From: Shewanella dokdonensis
GTDB lineage: Bacteria > Pseudomonadota > Gammaproteobacteria > Enterobacterales > Shewanellaceae
DNA: 64,000 nucleotides
Direction of reading: 5' to 3'
Assembly: GCF_018394335.1 (NCBI RefSeq)
Contig: NZ_CP074572.1
Location: forward strand, 372,001 to 436,000
Positions 1 through 11,181 of the stretch are shown here, one piece after another; the first letter of the stretch is position 1; each line of letters starts with the position of its first letter. The notes beneath the pieces were generated by a model, which was not told where the DNA came from, made no database searches, and saw only the letters and a program-made list of their open reading frames with translations. A program made the translations under genes and the position numbers.

Positions 1-492
1 CTGTTTTACTGCTTCATAAGTCAGCGTACCGGAACGCGATACGATGCCAACTTTACCTGGCTTATGGATATGACCGGGCATGATACCGATTTTGCATTCA
101 CCGGGAGTGATAACCCCTGGGCAGTTAGGGCCAATCATGCGTACACCAGTCTGTTCCAGCTTCACTTTTACCTGCAACATATCCAGAGTTGGAATACCTT
201 CGGTAATACAAACAATCAGCTGAATGCCGCTGTCGATAGCTTCGAGAATGGCGTCTTTACAGAATGGAGCTGGGACATAAATCACCGAGGCAGTCGCCCC
301 AGTGGCAGCAACAGCATCCTTAACGGTATTAAATACTGGCAGCCCCAGATGAGTAGTACCGCCTTTACCTGGAGACACACCGCCAACCAGCTGTGTACCG
401 TAGGCCAATGCCTGTTCAGAGTGGAAAGTGCCTTGACCGCCAGTAAAACCCTGACAGATCACTTTGGTATCTTTATTGACTAAAACTGACAT
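1..492 (-). CDS. sucD: Succinyl-CoA synthetase alpha subunit (5' part, runs off the left edge)
   Basis: Alpha subunit of ADP/GDP-forming succinate-CoA ligase, which converts succinyl-CoA to succinate with substrate-level phosphorylation in the TCA cycle. The minus strand reads [20 protein letters not shown] from 492 downward, the typical N-terminus with the CoA-binding Rossmann motif [14 protein letters not shown], followed by GGVSPGKGG and the [20 protein letters not shown] signature. The 164 codons present cover the CoA-binding domain; the C-terminal part with the phosphohistidine loop lies outside the window. Start ATG overlaps the sucC stop by one base (TAATG), showing translational coupling at the distal end of the sdh-suc operon. 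Confidence 0.97.
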   Translation of the reverse strand, partial: MSVLVNKDTKVICQGFTGGQGTFHSEQALAYGTQLVGGVSPGKGGTTHLGLPVFNTVKDAVAATGATASVIYVPAPFCKDAILEAIDSGIQLIVCITEGIPTLDMLQVKVKLEQTGVRMIGPNCPGVITPGECKIGIMPGHIHKPGKVGIVSRSGTLTYEAVKQ

Positions 493-1658
493 TATTTGCC
501 CTCCACAGCTTTAACGACTTGCTGAGCAGCGTCGGTCAGACTCTTAGCAGCAATAATGTCCAGACCGGATTCAGCGAGCACCTTAGCCCCCAATTCCGCA
601 TTGGTACCTTCTAGGCGCACTACAACAGGGACATTAACACCCACGTCTTTTACTGCGCCGATGATGCCTTCGGCGATCATGTCACAACGCACGATACCAC
701 CGAAGATATTAACCAGTACCGCTTTCACATTGCTGTCTGACAGAATGATCTTGAACGCTTCAGATACACGTTCTTTAGTGGCACCGCCACCTACGTCGAG
801 GAAGTTAGCGGGCTTGCCACCATGCAGGTTAACGATATCCATGGTACCCATTGCCAGACCTGCACCGTTCACCATACAGCCAACGTTACCGTCAAGAGCA
901 ACATAGTTCAGTTCAAATTTAGCGGCATGGGCTTCACGTGGATCATCCTGTGATGGGTCATGCATGTCTTTGATTTTGGGCTGACGGAACAGCGCATTGC
1001 TATCAACACCAATCTTACCGTCCAAGCAATGCAGGTTGCCTTCGGTAGTGATGACCAGTGGGTTGATTTCCAACAGGGCAAAATCGTAATCCAGGAACAT
1101 GGTCGCCAGACCCATAAAGATCTTGGTGAACTGTTTCACCTGATTGGCATTCAACCCCAGTTTGAATGCCAAATCACGGCCCTGGAATGGCTGTGGGCCA
1201 GTAATCGGATCGATTACGGCTTTGTGGATCAGTTCTGGCGTTTCTTCCGCCACTTTTTCGATTTCCACACCACCTTCGGTAGATGCCATAAACACTACGC
1301 GACGAGAAGCACGGTCAACCACTGCGCCCAGATACAATTCGTTAGCGATGTCAGTGCAGCTTTCTACCAGTATTTTGGCAACGGGCTGACCTTTTTCATC
1401 GGTTTGATAAGTAACCAGATTCTTGCCCAGCCATTTTTCAGCAAAGGCGCGGATTTCTTCTTTATCTCCAGTTACCTTTACGCCACCAGCCTTACCACGG
1501 CCACCGGCATGCACCTGACATTTTACGACCCATTTGTCGCCGCCAATGCGACCAGCAGCTTCCACTGCTTCCTGAGGTGTATCGCAAGCGACACCCTCAG
1601 ACACTGGCAAACCATATTCAGCAAATAAGGCTTTTGCCTGATACTCATGCAAATTCAT
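492..1658 (-). CDS. sucC: Succinyl-CoA synthetase beta subunit
   Basis: Beta subunit of succinate-CoA ligase; binds nucleotide and works with SucD. At 388 aa it matches the usual length exactly. It opens [19 protein letters not shown], the ATP-grasp N-terminus, followed near residue 53 by the glycine-rich [10 protein letters not shown]. The C-terminal ligase half shows [14 protein letters not shown] and [16 protein letters not shown], which carry phosphate- and CoA-contacting residues of the family. The frame is intact. It lies about 80 bp downstream of sucB and is coupled to sucD by a TAATG overlap. Identity is certain; nucleotide preference (ATP or GTP) cannot be read from the sequence. Confidence 0.98.
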   Translation of the reverse strand: MNLHEYQAKALFAEYGLPVSEGVACDTPQEAVEAAGRIGGDKWVVKCQVHAGGRGKAGGVKVTGDKEEIRAFAEKWLGKNLVTYQTDEKGQPVAKILVESCTDIANELYLGAVVDRASRRVVFMASTEGGVEIEKVAEETPELIHKAVIDPITGPQPFQGRDLAFKLGLNANQVKQFTKIFMGLATMFLDYDFALLEINPLVITTEGNLHCLDGKIGVDSNALFRQPKIKDMHDPSQDDPREAHAAKFELNYVALDGNVGCMVNGAGLAMGTMDIVNLHGGKPANFLDVGGGATKERVSEAFKIILSDSNVKAVLVNIFGGIVRCDMIAEGIIGAVKDVGVNVPVVVRLEGTNAELGAKVLAESGLDIIAAKSLTDAAQQVVKAVEGK

Positions 1659-1738
1659 GATGATTTATCCGTTTACAACGTTTCAGTCCAACTGGCCCGC
1701 AAGCGAGCCAGCTACGAGATCACTGCCTGTAGTTCCCC

Positions 1739-2934
1739 TTACAGGTCAAGCAGCAGACGGGTTGGGTCTTCCAGTAAGTCTTTAATTGTTACCAGGAACC
1801 CGACTGACTCACGACCATCAATAATGCGGTGGTCATAGGAAAGAGCCAGGTACATCATGGGCAGGATTTCCACCTGACCATTTACAGCCATCGGACGATC
1901 TTTAATTGCGTGCATACCCAGAATCGCACTCTGTGGCAAGTTCAGGATAGGTGTAGACATCAAGGAGCCGAACACGCCACCATTAGTAATGGTGAAGTTA
2001 CCGCCCATCATATCGTCTACAGTCAGCTTGCCGTCACGGCCTTTAATGGCCAGATCGCGGATGGCTTTTTCCATATCAGCCAGGGTCAAAGTATCGGTAT
2101 CACGCAATACTGGGGTTACCAGACCACGTGGTGTTGATACTGCGATGCTGACATCGAAATAGTTGTGATACACCAGTTCATCGCCATCGAGTGAAGCATT
2201 TACTTCTGGATAGCGTTTTAATGCTTCGGTAACCGCTTTAACATAGAACGACATAAAGCCCAGACGGATACCGTGTTTTTCTCAAACACATCCTGATATT
2301 TCTTACGGATATCCATGATTGGCTTCATGTTGACTTCATTGAAAGTGGTCAACATTGCGGTAGAGTTTTTCGCTTCCAGCAACCGGGTAGCGATAGTCTT
2401 ACGCAGACGTGTCATCGGTACCCGTTTTTCACTGCGATCGCCAGCCAACTCTACCGGAGCAGGTGCTGCGGCAGGAGCCGCTTTGCCGGCGGATTTCACA
2501 TGGGCTTCCACATCTTCTTTGGTGATGCGGCCGCCAACGCCAGTCCCTTTTATTTTGCTTGGGTCTACATTATGTTCGGCCACCAGACGGCGCACTGAGG
2601 GGCTCAGCGCATCGGTGCTTGCATCTTCGCTAGCGGCTTCCGCTTTAGGCGCACTGGCTTCGGCCTGAGCTTTAGTCACTTCCTGTCCGACAACTGAGCC
2701 TGGGGTAAATTTAGCAATGACCTGTTCGGCCAATACTGTGTCCCCTTCCTGTGCCAGAAACTCACTGATAGAACCGTCTTCCGGAGCTACCACTTCCAAC
2801 ACAACTTTATCGGTTTCGATGTCCACCAGATTCTGATCACGGGTCACCGCCTCACCGGGCTTCACATGCCAGGTGGCAATAGTCGCATCGGCTACGGATT
2901 CTGGCAAAACTGGTACCTTGATTTCGATACTCAT
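1739..2934 (-). CDS. sucB: Dihydrolipoamide succinyltransferase, E2 of 2-oxoglutarate dehydrogenase (one frameshift)
   Basis: E2 core of the 2-oxoglutarate dehydrogenase complex, transferring succinyl groups from lipoamide to CoA. The N-terminal lipoyl domain carries the lipoylated lysine in ETDKVVLEV (about residue 44). A peripheral-subunit-binding domain follows ([20 protein letters not shown], from about 110), and the catalytic domain ends with the acetyltransferase motif DHRIIDGRE. The reading frame breaks at the T5 run 2276-2280: one added base gives [12 protein letters not shown] and joins both halves into about 398 aa, the normal length. This is most likely a sequencing error. It sits 26 bp downstream of sucA in the operon. 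Confidence 0.95.
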
Positions 2935-2960
2935 GGAACGCTTTCCTTTTTAAAAATTTA

Positions 2961-5782
2961 TTACTTCAGATTCAATGCGCTGATGATCAGAGATTCCTGT
3001 TGGTGTGTGTGCAATTCTGGGTAGCCACACGCAGGCGCTGCCGAAGCGTCACGCCCAGCGTAACTCAGTTGCGCGCCCTTAGGAATTGCGGTCCAGAAAT
3101 GGTGCTGGCTGCAATACCAGGCGCCTTGGTTCTGTGGCTCTTCCTGACACCATACAAAATCTTTCACATGCTGGAATTCAGCCAACACGCCCGCCAGTTC
3201 TTCGTGAGGGAACGGATACAACTGTTCGATACGAATAATGGCAACATTATCAATATTTTCCTTGCGACGACGTTCCAGCAGCTCGTAATAAACCTTACCG
3301 CTACAGAACACGACACGATTTACTTTCTTGGGGTCAAGCGTATCAATCTCACCAATCACGTTCTGGAAAGTCCCTTGTGCCAGTTCTTCTAATGAAGAAA
3401 CCGCCAAAGGATGACGCAACAGTGATTTAGGTGACATCACCACGAGTGGACGACGCATAGGTCTAACAACCTGGCGTCGCAACATGTGGTAAACCTGCGC
3501 AGGAGTCGAAGGTACACACACTTGCATATTGTGGTTAGCACAAAGTTGCAGGAAGCGTTCTAGACGGGCACTGGAATGTTCAGGGCCTTGACCTTCATAA
3601 CCATGAGGTAATAACAGGGTAAGGCCACACAAGCGTCCCCACTTCTGTTCACCTGAAGACAGGAACTGGTCAATCACTACCTGGGCGCAGTTAGCAAAGT
3701 CACCGAACTGCGCTTCCCAAATACCCAAGCCTTCAGGTTCAGCAGTGGCATAACCATATTCGAATGCCAGCACTGAGGCTTCAGACAACACCGAATCATT
3801 GATATCAAATGGCCCCTGCTTATCGGCAACATTACGTAATGGCAGATAAGTAGTACCATCATTCTGATTATGCAGTACCGCATGACGATGGAAGAAAGTG
3901 CCTCGGCCAGAGTCCTGCCCGCTGATCCGAACCCGCTTGCGCAGCTCCAGAATCGTTGCATAAGCCAGTGTTTCGGCCGCGCCCCAGTCCAGTAGTTTCT
4001 CGCCTTCGGCCATGCTCTTGCGATCGGTATAGATTTTCTCAACCCGTGACTGTAGCTTGAACCCCTCGGGCACGTCGCTGATTTTGGTGGCCAGTTCTTT
4101 AAGATGCGCTAAAGGCACTGCGGCATCATAGGCTTCATCCCATTCGTGATTCAGATAAGGCGTCCAGTCCACTGTATGCAGCGTCATTGGTCGCCATTCT
4201 TTGACGACACAGTCACCCTTATCCAAGGCATCACGGTAATTATTCACCATGGCTGTCACTTCTTCGGCAGAGATGCTCTGCTGGCTGATAAGGTTGTCAG
4301 CGTAGATTTTACGGGTGGTTGGATGCTTCTTGATCTTGCTATACATCAGCGGTTGAGTAGCACTCGGTTCATCCGCTTCGTTATGACCGTGACGACGGTA
4401 ACAAACCAGATCAACCAAAATGTCACGCTTAAAGGTGTTACGGAAATCCACCGCGAGTTGTGCGATAAAGGCAACCGCTTCTGGATCGTCAGCGTTGACG
4501 TGGAAAATAGGGGCCTGCACCATCTTGGCGATATCGGTAGAATATTCAGTAGAACGCACGTCCTGATGGTTAGAGGTCGTAAAGCCCACCTGGTTATTCA
4601 CGACGATACGGATGGAACCGCCAACCTTATATGCCCGAGTTTGCGACATATTAAAGGTTTCTTGCACAATGCCCTGCCCTGTAATAGCCGAGTCACCATG
4701 AATGGTGATAGGCATAACTTGCAGGCCATCAGCGCAACCGCGACGATCCTGACGCGCACGCACTGACCCCATCACTACCGGATTCACAATTTCCAGATGT
4801 GATGGGTTAAAGGCCAGCGCCAGATGCACATTGCCTCCGGGAGTCTCAAAGTCTGATGAGAACCCTTGATGGTATTTCACGTCACCAGAACCAAGGCTGT
4901 CATGGTGTTTACCGGCGAATTCGTCAAACAACTCTGCGGGCCGTTTGCCAAGCACATTCACCAGCACGTTCAGACGGCCACGGTGAGCCATACCGATAAC
5001 AATCTCTTTGGTCCCAGCATCCCCGGCACGATAAATAATCTCGCGCAGCATAGGTACTAAGGTATCACCGCCTTCCAGCGAGAAACGTTTAGCCCCTGGG
5101 AATTTTGCCCCCAGATACTTTTCCATCCCCTCGGCGGCGTTAAGACCTTCGAGAATACGGTGTTTTACCTTCTGATCATAACTGGCTTTACCTGAGGTTG
5201 GTTCCAGCCGATGCTGGATCCAACGTTTCTCTTCGGTATCGGTGATGTGCATATATTCAGCACCGATAGAACCGCAGTAAGTCGCTTTAAGTGCGGCCAG
5301 TAAGTCAGCCAGTTTCATGGTTTCGCCACCGTGGTCAAACGAACCGGTGTTGAATTCACGCTGCATATCGTCAGCGGTCAAACCATGAAACGCCGGATCC
5401 AACTCCGCCACCTTGTCACGCTTCCAAAGTCCCAACGGATCGAGACTGGCGTTTTGGTGGCCGCGGAACCGATAAGCGTTGATGAGCTGTAGAACCTTAA
5501 CCTGCTTGGCATCAACTTCAGGATCTGATACTCGGGCGACACCTTTGTGGCGTCCTTCCATAGCTAAAGCTCGGAAATAGTCGCGGATCTTGGAGTGGGC
5601 TGCTTCCGGTACATCGGATGACGCACCATTGATGGGAGGAGGTTATCAAAGACTTCGCGCCAGTCCGCGGAGACTGACTCTGGGTCTTCCTGATAGGCTT
5701 CATACATCTCTTCTACATAGGTCGAGTTGGCTCCGTTCAAGTGGGAGGTCTCGAGCCAAGCTTTCATGATGCCTTGGTGCAT
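2961..5782 (-). CDS. sucA: 2-oxoglutarate dehydrogenase E1 component (one frameshift near the N-terminus)
   Basis: Thiamine-diphosphate-dependent decarboxylase (E1) that feeds succinyl groups to SucB. Motifs include GMAHRGRLNVL, the ThDP/Mg segment GDSAITGQGIVQETFNMSQ, CYRRHGHNEADEP, and the C-terminal transketolase-like half (LLLPHGYEGQGPEHSSARLE). I place the start at the ATG at 5780-5782 (MHQGIMKAWLETSHLNGAN), preceded by AAAGGAATAGAA as ribosome-binding site. The frame shifts once near 5638: the minus strand reads CTCCTCCC where CTCCCTCCC is expected, and the added C restores DNLPPINGASSDVPEAA. Repaired length is about 940 aa, typical. A strong hairpin lies between sdhB and this gene. Confidence 0.95.
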
Positions 5783-5893
5783 TTCTATTCCTTTCAATCT
5801 TGGTATACGTGCATTGCCTGATGTTTCATCAGATAAAGACCGCCAGAGAAATCTCCGTATTGCGCGGCAATTGTTGTCCTTTACATACAAAAT

Positions 5894-5926
5894 AGAGCCA
5901 CCTCCTCATGCCGAAGAAGTGACTCT
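5894..5926 (-). terminator. Intercistronic hairpin between sdhB and sucA (attenuator or processing stem)
   Basis: Read on the minus strand, an uninterrupted 14-bp stem (all pairs Watson-Crick or G-T) from AGAGTCACTTCTTC to GAGGAGGTGGCTCT encloses a 5-nt loop GGCAT and is followed by ATTTTGT. It lies 45 bp after the sdhB stop and about 110 bp before the sucA start. The tail is only four T, so partial termination or an RNA-processing and stability element that sets sdh:suc ratios is more likely than a full terminator. Confidence 0.6.
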
Positions 5927-5970
5927 AGACGAGCCTATACCAGTATGGATGATTGGCCGTCTTCTTGCAT

Positions 5971-6678
5971 TTATACCGCCCGATTCAACAACATGGACTT
6001 GATATGCCCGATAGCTTTGGTCGGATTCAGACCTTTCGGACAAACATCAACACAGTTCATGATGCCATGACAACGGAATACGCTGTACGCATCGTCGAGC
6101 TCCGACAGACGTTCTTCTGTGGCGGTATCGCGACTGTCGATCAGGAAGCGATACGCATGCAGCAAACCACTGGGGCCAACGAACTTATCAGGGTTCCACC
6201 AGAATGATGGACAAGCGGTAGAACAGCAGGCACACATAATACACTCGTACAAACCATCCAAGTGTGCGCGCTCTTCAGGAGATTGCAAATGCTCACGAAC
6301 CGGTTGTTTACCATCATTAATCAGGTACGGTTTAATCTTTTCATACTGTTTATAGAACTGACTCAGGTCGACGACAAGGTCACGTACTACCGGCATGCCT
6401 GGCAAGGGTCTGATGACCAATTTTTTGCCTTTAAAAGAAGACACATGGGTAATACAGGCAAGGCCATTCTTACCATTCATGTTCATACCGTCAGAGCCAC
6501 AGACGCCTTCACGGCAAGAGCGGCGAAAGGCCAGTGATGGATCCTGCTCTTTAAGCTTTAACAGTACATCCAACACCATCAAGTCAGAACCATCTGGAAT
6601 ATCCAGACTGTAATCCTTCATGTAGGGTTTATTGTCTACATCAGGATTGTAACGATAAACGGCAATATCCAATTTCAT
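5971..6678 (-). CDS. sdhB: Succinate dehydrogenase iron-sulfur subunit
   Basis: Iron-sulfur subunit of succinate:quinone oxidoreductase (complex II), passing electrons from the FAD of SdhA to quinone at SdhCD. The 235-aa product has the plant-type 2Fe-2S cysteines (CREGVCGSDG, with a third Cys in NGLACITH), then the 4Fe-4S/3Fe-4S clusters in CIMCACCSTACPS and CVDVCPKGLNP. Length and ending (KSMLLNRAV) match the family. It lies 12 bp downstream of sdhA. The frame is intact. Confidence 0.98.
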   Translation of the reverse strand: MKLDIAVYRYNPDVDNKPYMKDYSLDIPDGSDLMVLDVLLKLKEQDPSLAFRRSCREGVCGSDGMNMNGKNGLACITHVSSFKGKKLVIRPLPGMPVVRDLVVDLSQFYKQYEKIKPYLINDGKQPVREHLQSPEERAHLDGLYECIMCACCSTACPSFWWNPDKFVGPSGLLHAYRFLIDSRDTATEERLSELDDAYSVFRCHGIMNCVDVCPKGLNPTKAIGHIKSMLLNRAV

Positions 6679-6690
6679 CTGTACAACTCC

Positions 6691-8460
6691 TTAGTAGGTA
6701 CGTTTCTTCGGTGGAAACGCTTCACGGAACTTAGGCGCCATGTTAACCGGACGGCGATCCATAGTTTCGCTCACCGGGTCAAACAAGCTGTGGCACAGCC
6801 AGTTGGCATCATCACGCTCTGGATAATCTTCACGGCTGTGAGCGCCTCTACTTTCTGTACGGAAGTTAGCCGCATAAGCAGAAGCAATGGCGGTCGCCAT
6901 CAGATTATCAAGTTCCAGACATTCAATACGTTGGGTATTGAACTCTTTGGAGTTGTCAGACAGTTTGGCATTTGCCAGACGCTGACGGATCTGTTGCAGC
7001 TCTTCCAGCCCTTCGGCCATGGCTTCACCGGTACGGAATACCGAGAAATGCATCTGCATACACATCTGCAGATCCTTACGGATCTTGAAGGGGTCTTCAC
7101 CGTCTTTATTGCTTTCCCAACGGTTCAGACGTTCCAGCGATTTAGCAATTTCAGCTTCAGTTGCTGCTTTAGGGGTTTCACCATCGCTCAGCACTTCGCC
7201 GAGGTGATGGCCCGCTGCGCGGCCGAAAACCACTAAGTCTAACAGCGAATTACCGCCCAGACGGTTAGCGCCATGGACAGATACACAAGCGATTTCGCCA
7301 ACAGCAAACAGACCTTTAACATCCTGCTCGGTACCATCGGTATTACGATGAATCACTTGTCCAGTTACCCGAGTTGGTAAGCCGCCCATCATATAATGAC
7401 AAGTAGGAATTACCGGGATTGGGCCGTCAGCCGGATCGATATGAGCAAAGGTGCGAGACAGTTCGCATACCCCTGGCAGACGAGCTTCCAGCGTTTCTTT
7501 ACCCAAGTGGTCCAGTTTCAGCTTAAGATGCGGACCAATATCGCCATCGGTGCAACCACGACCTTCACGGATTTCGGTCATCATCGCGCGGGCAACCACA
7601 TCACGAGAGGCTAAGTCTTTGGCATTTGGCGCATAACGTTCCATAAAACGTTCGCCATCTTTATTCAGCAGATAACCACCTTCACCACGGCAGCCTTCAG
7701 TGACCAACACCCCGGCACCCGCAATGCCAGTAGGATGGAACTGCCACATTTCCATATCTTGCAACTGCACGCCAGCACGAGCAGCCATGCCGACACCATC
7801 GCCAGTATTGATATGTGCATTGGTAGTCGACGCGAAAATACGCCCAGCACCACCGGTTGCTAGCACAGTTGCTTTAGCCTTGAAGTAAACAATGTCGCCA
7901 GTTTCGATTTCCAGGGCGGTACAACCGACAATCACACCATCTTCATTCTTTACCAAATCCAAGGCATACCATTCGGAAAATACCTGGGTCTTATTTTTTA
8001 CGTTCTGTTGATAAAGACAGTGCAACAACGCATGACCGGTACGGTCAGCCGCAGCGGCAGTACGGGCAGCCTGTTCGCCACCGAAATTACGTGACTGACC
8101 ACCGAAAGGACGCTGATATATTTTGCCATTGTCGAAACGGGAAAAAGGCAAGCCCATATGTTCCAGCTCAATAACCGCTTCAGGGCCAGTCTGGCACATA
8201 TATTCAATGGCATCCTGATCACCGATAAAGTCAGAACCTTTCACGGTGTCATACATATGGTATTGCCAGTTATCCTCATGGGCATTGCCCAGAGCAACGG
8301 TGATGCCGCCTTGGGCAGACACAGTATGAGAACGAGTTGGAAATACTTTAGACAACAGCGCGCAGCTCTTGCCTTCTTTAGAAATCTGCAATGCAGCACG
8401 CATACCAGCGCCACCGGCACCTATCACTACTGCATCAAATTCGCGAACTGGAATAGCCAC
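6691..8460 (-). CDS. sdhA: Succinate dehydrogenase flavoprotein subunit
   Basis: Catalytic subunit of complex II, oxidising succinate to fumarate on a covalently bound FAD. It shows the dinucleotide-binding [14 protein letters not shown], the FAD-linking histidine segment [10 protein letters not shown], the substrate-site HPTGIAGAG, and [13 protein letters not shown]. Length 589 aa is normal. The start is GTG at 8458-8460, read as (M)[16 protein letters not shown]. With the sdhD frameshift repaired, the sdhD TAA directly precedes this GTG (TAAGTG), so the long apparent overlap with sdhD is an artefact. Confidence 0.98.
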   Translation of the reverse strand: MAIPVREFDAVVIGAGGAGMRAALQISKEGKSCALLSKVFPTRSHTVSAQGGITVALGNAHEDNWQYHMYDTVKGSDFIGDQDAIEYMCQTGPEAVIELEHMGLPFSRFDNGKIYQRPFGGQSRNFGGEQAARTAAAADRTGHALLHCLYQQNVKNKTQVFSEWYALDLVKNEDGVIVGCTALEIETGDIVYFKAKATVLATGGAGRIFASTTNAHINTGDGVGMAARAGVQLQDMEMWQFHPTGIAGAGVLVTEGCRGEGGYLLNKDGERFMERYAPNAKDLASRDVVARAMMTEIREGRGCTDGDIGPHLKLKLDHLGKETLEARLPGVCELSRTFAHIDPADGPIPVIPTCHYMMGGLPTRVTGQVIHRNTDGTEQDVKGLFAVGEIACVSVHGANRLGGNSLLDLVVFGRAAGHHLGEVLSDGETPKAATEAEIAKSLERLNRWESNKDGEDPFKIRKDLQMCMQMHFSVFRTGEAMAEGLEELQQIRQRLANAKLSDNSKEFNTQRIECLELDNLMATAIASAYAANFRTESRGAHSREDYPERDDANWLCHSLFDPVSETMDRRPVNMAPKFREAFPPKKRTY

Positions 8461-8807
8461 TTATACCCCCAAACAATCAGTATGCCGGCTGCCAGATAAA
8501 CGAAGGCAGTCACCACAAATACAAACTGCAAAACACCGCGCAGTGAGACATTTTTGACGTAATCAGTGAGCACCTGCCAAACACCGATCCAAGCGTGGAT
8601 CAGCAGCGCAATCAAAGCCAGCAGCGTAAACACTTTCATGGGCAATGCAGCATATAATCCATGCCACACAGCATAAGTGAGAGGGGAACTTACAGCGGCA
8701 AACACCACCAGAAATACGGCATAGCAAGCCAGTATCACGGCACTGGCACGCAACATTATGAAATCATGGACACCACTGCGTCCGAAACTCGCGGCATTGG
8801 TTACCAT
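8461..8807 (-). CDS. sdhD: Succinate dehydrogenase membrane anchor subunit (hidden frameshift at the last codons)
   Basis: Small hydrophobic anchor of complex II that, with SdhC, binds heme b and ubiquinone. It has three predicted membrane segments (ASAVILACYAVFLVVFAAV, FTLLALIALLIHAWIGVWQ, FVFVVTAFVYLAAGILIVWG). As read, the ORF runs 34 nt into sdhA. One extra G in the G5 run (8466-8470) gives IVWGV-stop, the family's usual ending, and a 115-aa protein whose TAA abuts the sdhA GTG. Start ATG at 8807 is preferred over 8813 because GGGAG lies 7 nt upstream of it. The start overlaps the end of sdhC. Confidence 0.92.
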
Positions 8808-9196
8808 ACCCATACTCCCGCCAATACTGAAAAGACAATTGCCAACACAAACACTGCGTTAGCCGAGGCTTTACCGGAAGCCAACTCTTCCCAACGTCCA
8901 GTATCCATCACCAGATGGCGCAAGCCACCCAATAAATGATACCCAAGCGCGGTTAGAATGCCCCAAAGGATAAACTTCATCAAAAAGCTATCCAGCAGTG
9001 ATTGTAAGTGATTGAAGCTTTCGGCTGACTGTAATGATGCGTTTAGCAACCACAACAGGATACCGACAGCAAACAACATAATGACACCAGTAATTCGGTG
9101 GAGGATGGATACGATTGCAGCCGCCGGGAAGCGAATGGTCTGCAAATCAAGATAGACAGGTCTTTGCTTTTTCACGTTCTGCTCACTCAGCTCCAT
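8801..9196 (-). CDS. sdhC: Succinate dehydrogenase cytochrome b556 subunit
   Basis: First gene of the sdh-suc operon, encoding the cytochrome b subunit that anchors complex II. The 131-aa protein has three hydrophobic segments, the SILHRITGVIM quinone-site motif near residue 30 and the heme-ligand segment HLLGGLRHLVMD near residue 84. Its start ATG is at 9194-9196, behind the regulatory region shared with gltA. The end overlaps the sdhD start by a few bases, typical of tightly coupled membrane subunits. Confidence 0.96.
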   Translation of the reverse strand: MELSEQNVKKQRPVYLDLQTIRFPAAAIVSILHRITGVIMLFAVGILLWLLNASLQSAESFNHLQSLLDSFLMKFILWGILTALGYHLLGGLRHLVMDTGRWEELASGKASANAVFVLAIVFSVLAGVWVW

Positions 9197-9605
9197 TGAG
9201 CATTTTTGTTATATGAAGCGATTTTGATAAAAATCGATTTGTGACGCAAGTCACGTTTCAACTTTGGCAAATGGACTGCTTATTACAAACAGGTAACTAG
9301 TTGACCCTATTCATATTTATAGACTATACAAAGAGAGGTAAAAGCGTCCTGTTTATAGCCCCCAAGGACCGCAGCAAAGTATACTCGTCGCAAAAGTCAA
9401 ATACAAACATCACATTCTGGAAATTTTATTTTTTTCATTATTTTTTACCGTAAGCTGTAGAGTTAACAGGGAAATTGGTCTTACCTATACCAATGTCTAA
9501 CGGATTTAAACGCTTATTTAAATTGAAATGTGATCTAGATTACTTGTAAAGTAATGGCCGATTGATACGCCGCACTCACATAATTGAAGTTAAGGAGATT
9601 GGGGT
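9197..9605. promoter_or_regulatory. Divergent regulatory region between sdhC and gltA
   Basis: This 409-bp AT-rich gap carries promoters for the sdh-suc operon (leftward) and gltA (rightward). It holds a CRP-like site at 9240-9255 and, beside it, an inverted repeat (CGATTTT at 9219-9225 and AAAATCG at 9230-9236). Just before gltA is TTAAGGAGATTGGGGT, a strong ribosome-binding site. No gene is visible. I could not place -10/-35 boxes with confidence. Confidence 0.7.
9240..9255. promoter_or_regulatory. CRP-like binding site upstream of sdhC
   Basis: TGTGACGCAAGTCACG matches the CRP consensus TGTGA-N6-TCACA at nine of ten conserved bases. It lies 44 bp upstream of the sdhC start. CRP control of succinate dehydrogenase is established in enterobacteria; here it is inferred from the site alone. 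Confidence 0.6.
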
Positions 9606-10892
9606 ATGGCTGAACTAATAGCCAAAATAGAACTTCCAGGGAATGACTCAATAGAACTGCCAGTAAAACAGGGAACAGCTGGTTTCGATGTGATCGACAT
9701 CAGTAAACTGGGCAGCAAAGGTTACTTTACTTTCGACCCGGGATTTCTCGCCACCGCCTCATGTGAATCAGCGATTACCTATATAGATGGTGACAAAGGC
9801 ATACTGTTACACCGGGGTTATCCTATTGACCAGTTGGCAGTAGAGTCCAGTTACTTGGATCTGTGCTATCTGTTGCTGTACGGTGAACTGCCGTCTAAAA
9901 CCCAGTATGAAGAGTTCACCAAAACTGTTCGCAACCACACTATGGTGCATGAACAGTTAGCGTTCTTCTTTCGCGGATTCCGTCGCGACGCCCACCCAAT
10001 GGCCATGTTATGTGGGGTAACAGGTGCCTTGTCCTCTTTTTATCAGGACTCTCTGGACGTCACCGATGCTAGACACCGCGAAGTAGCGGCTTACCGGCTG
10101 GTTTCCAAAATGCCAACTATCGCCGCTATGTGCTACAAATATTCTGTTGGTCAGCCGTTCCAGTATCCGCGTAACGACCTCAGTTATGCCGGAAACTTCC
10201 TGCAAATGATGTTTGGTGTGCCTTGTGAAGAGTACAAGGTCAACCCTATTGTTGAACGGGCCATGGATCGCATCTTTATTCTGCATGCCGACCATGAACA
10301 AAACGCTTCTACTTCTACAGTACGTTTGGCAGGTTCCTCTGGCGCTAACCCATTTGCTTGTGTTGCCGCGGGAATTGCTTCCTTGTGGGGTCCGGCTCAC
10401 GGCGGTGCCAATGAAGCGTGTCTGAAGATGCTGGAAGAGATTGGCTCAGTTGACCGTATTCCTGAGTTCATTGAAAAAGCCAAAGACAAGAATGATCCAT
10501 TCCGTCTGATGGGCTTTGGTCATCGTGTTTATAAAAACTTTGATCCTCGGGCTAAAGTCATGCGCGAAACCTGTCATGAAGTGCTGAGCGAGCTGAAGAT
10601 TGATGACCCATTGCTGGATGTTGCCATGGAGTTGGAACGTATTGCGCTTGAAGATGAATACTTTATCTCCAAGAAACTGTACCCGAACGTTGACTTCTAT
10701 TCCGGCATTATCATGAAAGCAATTGGTATTCCAACCAGCATGTTTACCGTGATTTTTGCCCTGGCCCGTACCGTTGGCTGGGTATCTCACTGGAAAGAGA
10801 TGTTGGATCAGCCTGGTCACAAGATCAGCCGCCCACGGCAGCTGTATACTGGTCACAGCATGCGTGATTTTGTACCGCTGGGAAAACGCTAA
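9606..10892 (+). CDS. gltA: Citrate synthase (type II)
   Basis: Condenses acetyl-CoA and oxaloacetate to citrate, the entry step of the TCA cycle. The 428-aa length and N-terminus ([20 protein letters not shown]) fit the hexameric, NADH-sensitive type II enzymes of Gram-negative bacteria. Active-site regions are visible: [30 protein letters not shown] with the catalytic histidine, and [17 protein letters not shown] with the second histidine; the catalytic aspartate lies in the later [10 protein letters not shown] segment. It is divergent from sdhC and ends before a clear terminator. Confidence 0.98.
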   Translation: MAELIAKIELPGNDSIELPVKQGTAGFDVIDISKLGSKGYFTFDPGFLATASCESAITYIDGDKGILLHRGYPIDQLAVESSYLDLCYLLLYGELPSKTQYEEFTKTVRNHTMVHEQLAFFFRGFRRDAHPMAMLCGVTGALSSFYQDSLDVTDARHREVAAYRLVSKMPTIAAMCYKYSVGQPFQYPRNDLSYAGNFLQMMFGVPCEEYKVNPIVERAMDRIFILHADHEQNASTSTVRLAGSSGANPFACVAAGIASLWGPAHGGANEACLKMLEEIGSVDRIPEFIEKAKDKNDPFRLMGFGHRVYKNFDPRAKVMRETCHEVLSELKIDDPLLDVAMELERIALEDEYFISKKLYPNVDFYSGIIMKAIGIPTSMFTVIFALARTVGWVSHWKEMLDQPGHKISRPRQLYTGHSMRDFVPLGKR

Positions 10893-10911
10893 CCCCTTCT
10901 GATTGATCCCC

Positions 10912-10935
10912 AAAGGCGCCTAATGGCGCCTTTTT
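10912..10935 (+). terminator. Rho-independent terminator of gltA
   Basis: AAAGGCGCC and GGCGCCTTTTT form a GC-rich stem around a TAAT loop, with a T5 tail, 20 bp after the gltA stop. Confidence 0.9.
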
Positions 10936-11181
10936 CATTTTTATTTTCCAACCTAATTGCCTGTAGCTGTCATCTAACTCTGCGATCTGTCGCCACAATT
11001 AACGCTTTTGTTACCGAAATTAGCAAAATTCACCAATTAGTAAATGCTTTCGCTACATCATGCGGTTAACGGTACTATTAGCGGCCCCAAATTACATTTA
11101 ACTATTTGTTTTAAAATAGAAATAAATTAATGGCACCAGTCTTGCTTTTACTGCTGCAATCTGAATGATAAGGATCTTCAA

